The notes under the pieces were generated by a model. The model searched no databases. It saw only the letters and a list, made by a program, of their open reading frames with translations, and was not told the origin of the DNA. This document shows positions 63,386 to 64,000 of a DNA stretch of 64,000 bases, piece after piece. The stretch is taken from positions 81,204 through 145,203 of the forward strand of contig JBOHGE010000007.1 of NCBI GenBank assembly GCA_050700055.1. The letters are read 5' to 3'. A program made the position numbers and the translations under genes. Position 1 is the stretch's first letter. Every line of letters begins with the position of its first letter. This DNA is from GCA-003244245 sp050700055 (GTDB lineage Bacteria; Actinomycetota; Actinomycetes; Mycobacteriales; Pseudonocardiaceae).

Positions 63386-64000
63386 CCGAGACCACCCCGG
63401 TTCCGTTGCTGGCACCGGCTGCCGGGGTGCCACCGGTCGTCACCTCACCGCTGGCACTGAAGACGGCGGTCGTCCTTCTCGACGGCGGCACCGGCCCACT
63501 CGCCGTGGACACCGAGCGGGCTTCCGGCTATCGCTACTGGCAACGCGCCTATCTGGTGCAGCTCCGCAGGCAAGGAGCTGGCACGGTACTCATCGACCCG
63601 ATCGGCCTCGATGACCTGTCCGAGCTCGCCGAGGTGCTCAACGGTCTGGAATGGGTGATCCACGCCGCTTCCCAGGACCTGCCGTGCCTGGCCGAGCTGG
63701 GGTTGCAACCCGCCTCGATCTTCGACACCGAGCTGGCCGCCCGGTTGGCCGGCCTCGAACGGGTCGGGCTGGCGGCGCTGGTCGAAGAACTACTGGGTTA
63801 CCAGCTGCGCAAGGGACACGGCGCCGCGGACTGGTCCCGCCGGCCGCTGCCCGTGGAATGGCTGATCTACGCTGCGCTCGATGTGGAACTGCTGCTGCCA
63901 CTACGGGCAGTGATCACCGCCGAACTGGATGCCCAGGGCAAGTCGGGATGGGCTGCCGAGGAGTTCGAGGCGGTGCGCACCGCCGGCCCGCCTGCGCCAC
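63382..64000 (+). CDS. rnd: Ribonuclease D, partial
   Basis: An open frame runs to the window edge: PLAVDTERASGYRYWQRAYLVQL (DEDD motif I), DLPCLAELGLQPASIFDTELAARL and GHGAADWSRRPLPVEWLIYAALDVELLLPL (motif III). RNase D trims RNA 3' ends. The start is uncertain: a CTG at 63382 overlapping the upstream stop gives the family-like LTETTPVPLLAPAAG; TTG or GTG codons follow. The C-terminal HRDC part is outside. Confidence 0.88.
   Translation, partial: MTETTPVPLLAPAAGVPPVVTSPLALKTAVVLLDGGTGPLAVDTERASGYRYWQRAYLVQLRRQGAGTVLIDPIGLDDLSELAEVLNGLEWVIHAASQDLPCLAELGLQPASIFDTELAARLAGLERVGLAALVEELLGYQLRKGHGAADWSRRPLPVEWLIYAALDVELLLPLRAVITAELDAQGKSGWAAEEFEAVRTAGPPAP

Overview
The window is high-GC actinobacterial DNA. 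It carries phosphatidylinositol-mannoside genes (pgsA-patA-pimA), an SsgB-like sporulation protein, a DUF5753/DUF397 regulator pair, PdxS/PdxT, and the HemE-HemY-HemQ coproporphyrin branch of haem synthesis. Together these suggest a filamentous actinomycete, most likely Pseudonocardiaceae. The species cannot be fixed from sequence alone.

From 1 to about 25.9 kb lies a mostly conserved block read on the minus strand: HIT hydrolase, pgsA, patA, pimA, a LemA-like gene, pdxS, pdxT, yebC, ruvC-ruvA-ruvB, yajC-secD-secF, an atypical kinase, apt and the 5' end of relA. Many of these genes overlap by 4 nt (ATGA or GTGA). Two insertions break the block. One is a C4-dicarboxylate module (dctA with a CitAB/DcuSR-type two-component pair) between ruvC and yebC. 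The other is a roughly 3.7 kb accessory cassette at 13.86-17.57 kb between pdxT and the PHP-pdxS pair, holding an orphan HepT-like gene, a three-gene set with DUF6879-like and DUF6082-like proteins, and an XRE/DUF397 pair.

The 26-32 kb stretch carries envelope and secreted functions: a proline-rich exported protein, a TIGR03118-type lipoprotein, a tyrosine phosphatase, a vanadium-haloperoxidase-like protein and a DUF4190-type membrane protein.

The 32-45.4 kb stretch is a mobile-element graveyard. It has frameshifted AICE-like genes, an excisionase and a broken integrase meeting head to head, an intact-looking hicAB pair, an IS481 trace, an IS630 transposase interrupted by a group II intron 3' end, an intron RT fragment that abuts a second intron 3' end, an IS30 fragment, an intact IS66 transposase, and an N-terminally shortened tyrosine recombinase ending 3 nt from the 3' end of tRNA-Val(CAC). 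Inside it sits a neat unit of two paralogous membrane proteins and a TetR regulator. A 14-bp inverted repeat covers both hexamers of a TTGACA/TACAGT promoter there. A 138-nt foldback at 42.06-42.19 kb has no assigned function.

From 45.4 to 52.8 kb core genes return: an ECF sigma/anti-sigma operon, ssgB, tRNA-Gly/Cys/Val, a small protein made of eight 16-residue repeats, a DivIVA-like coiled-coil protein, rocD and an alpha/beta hydrolase relative lacking its nucleophile serine. A short island at 53.2-55.5 kb holds a frameshifted XRE gene and a Fic protein whose upstream region has a perfect CRP-type site and a second perfect palindrome. The end (55.5-64 kb) carries a stand-alone LigD-type polymerase, msrB, hemQ-hemY-hemE, DUF3000, a LuxR-type response regulator and the start of an RNase D gene.
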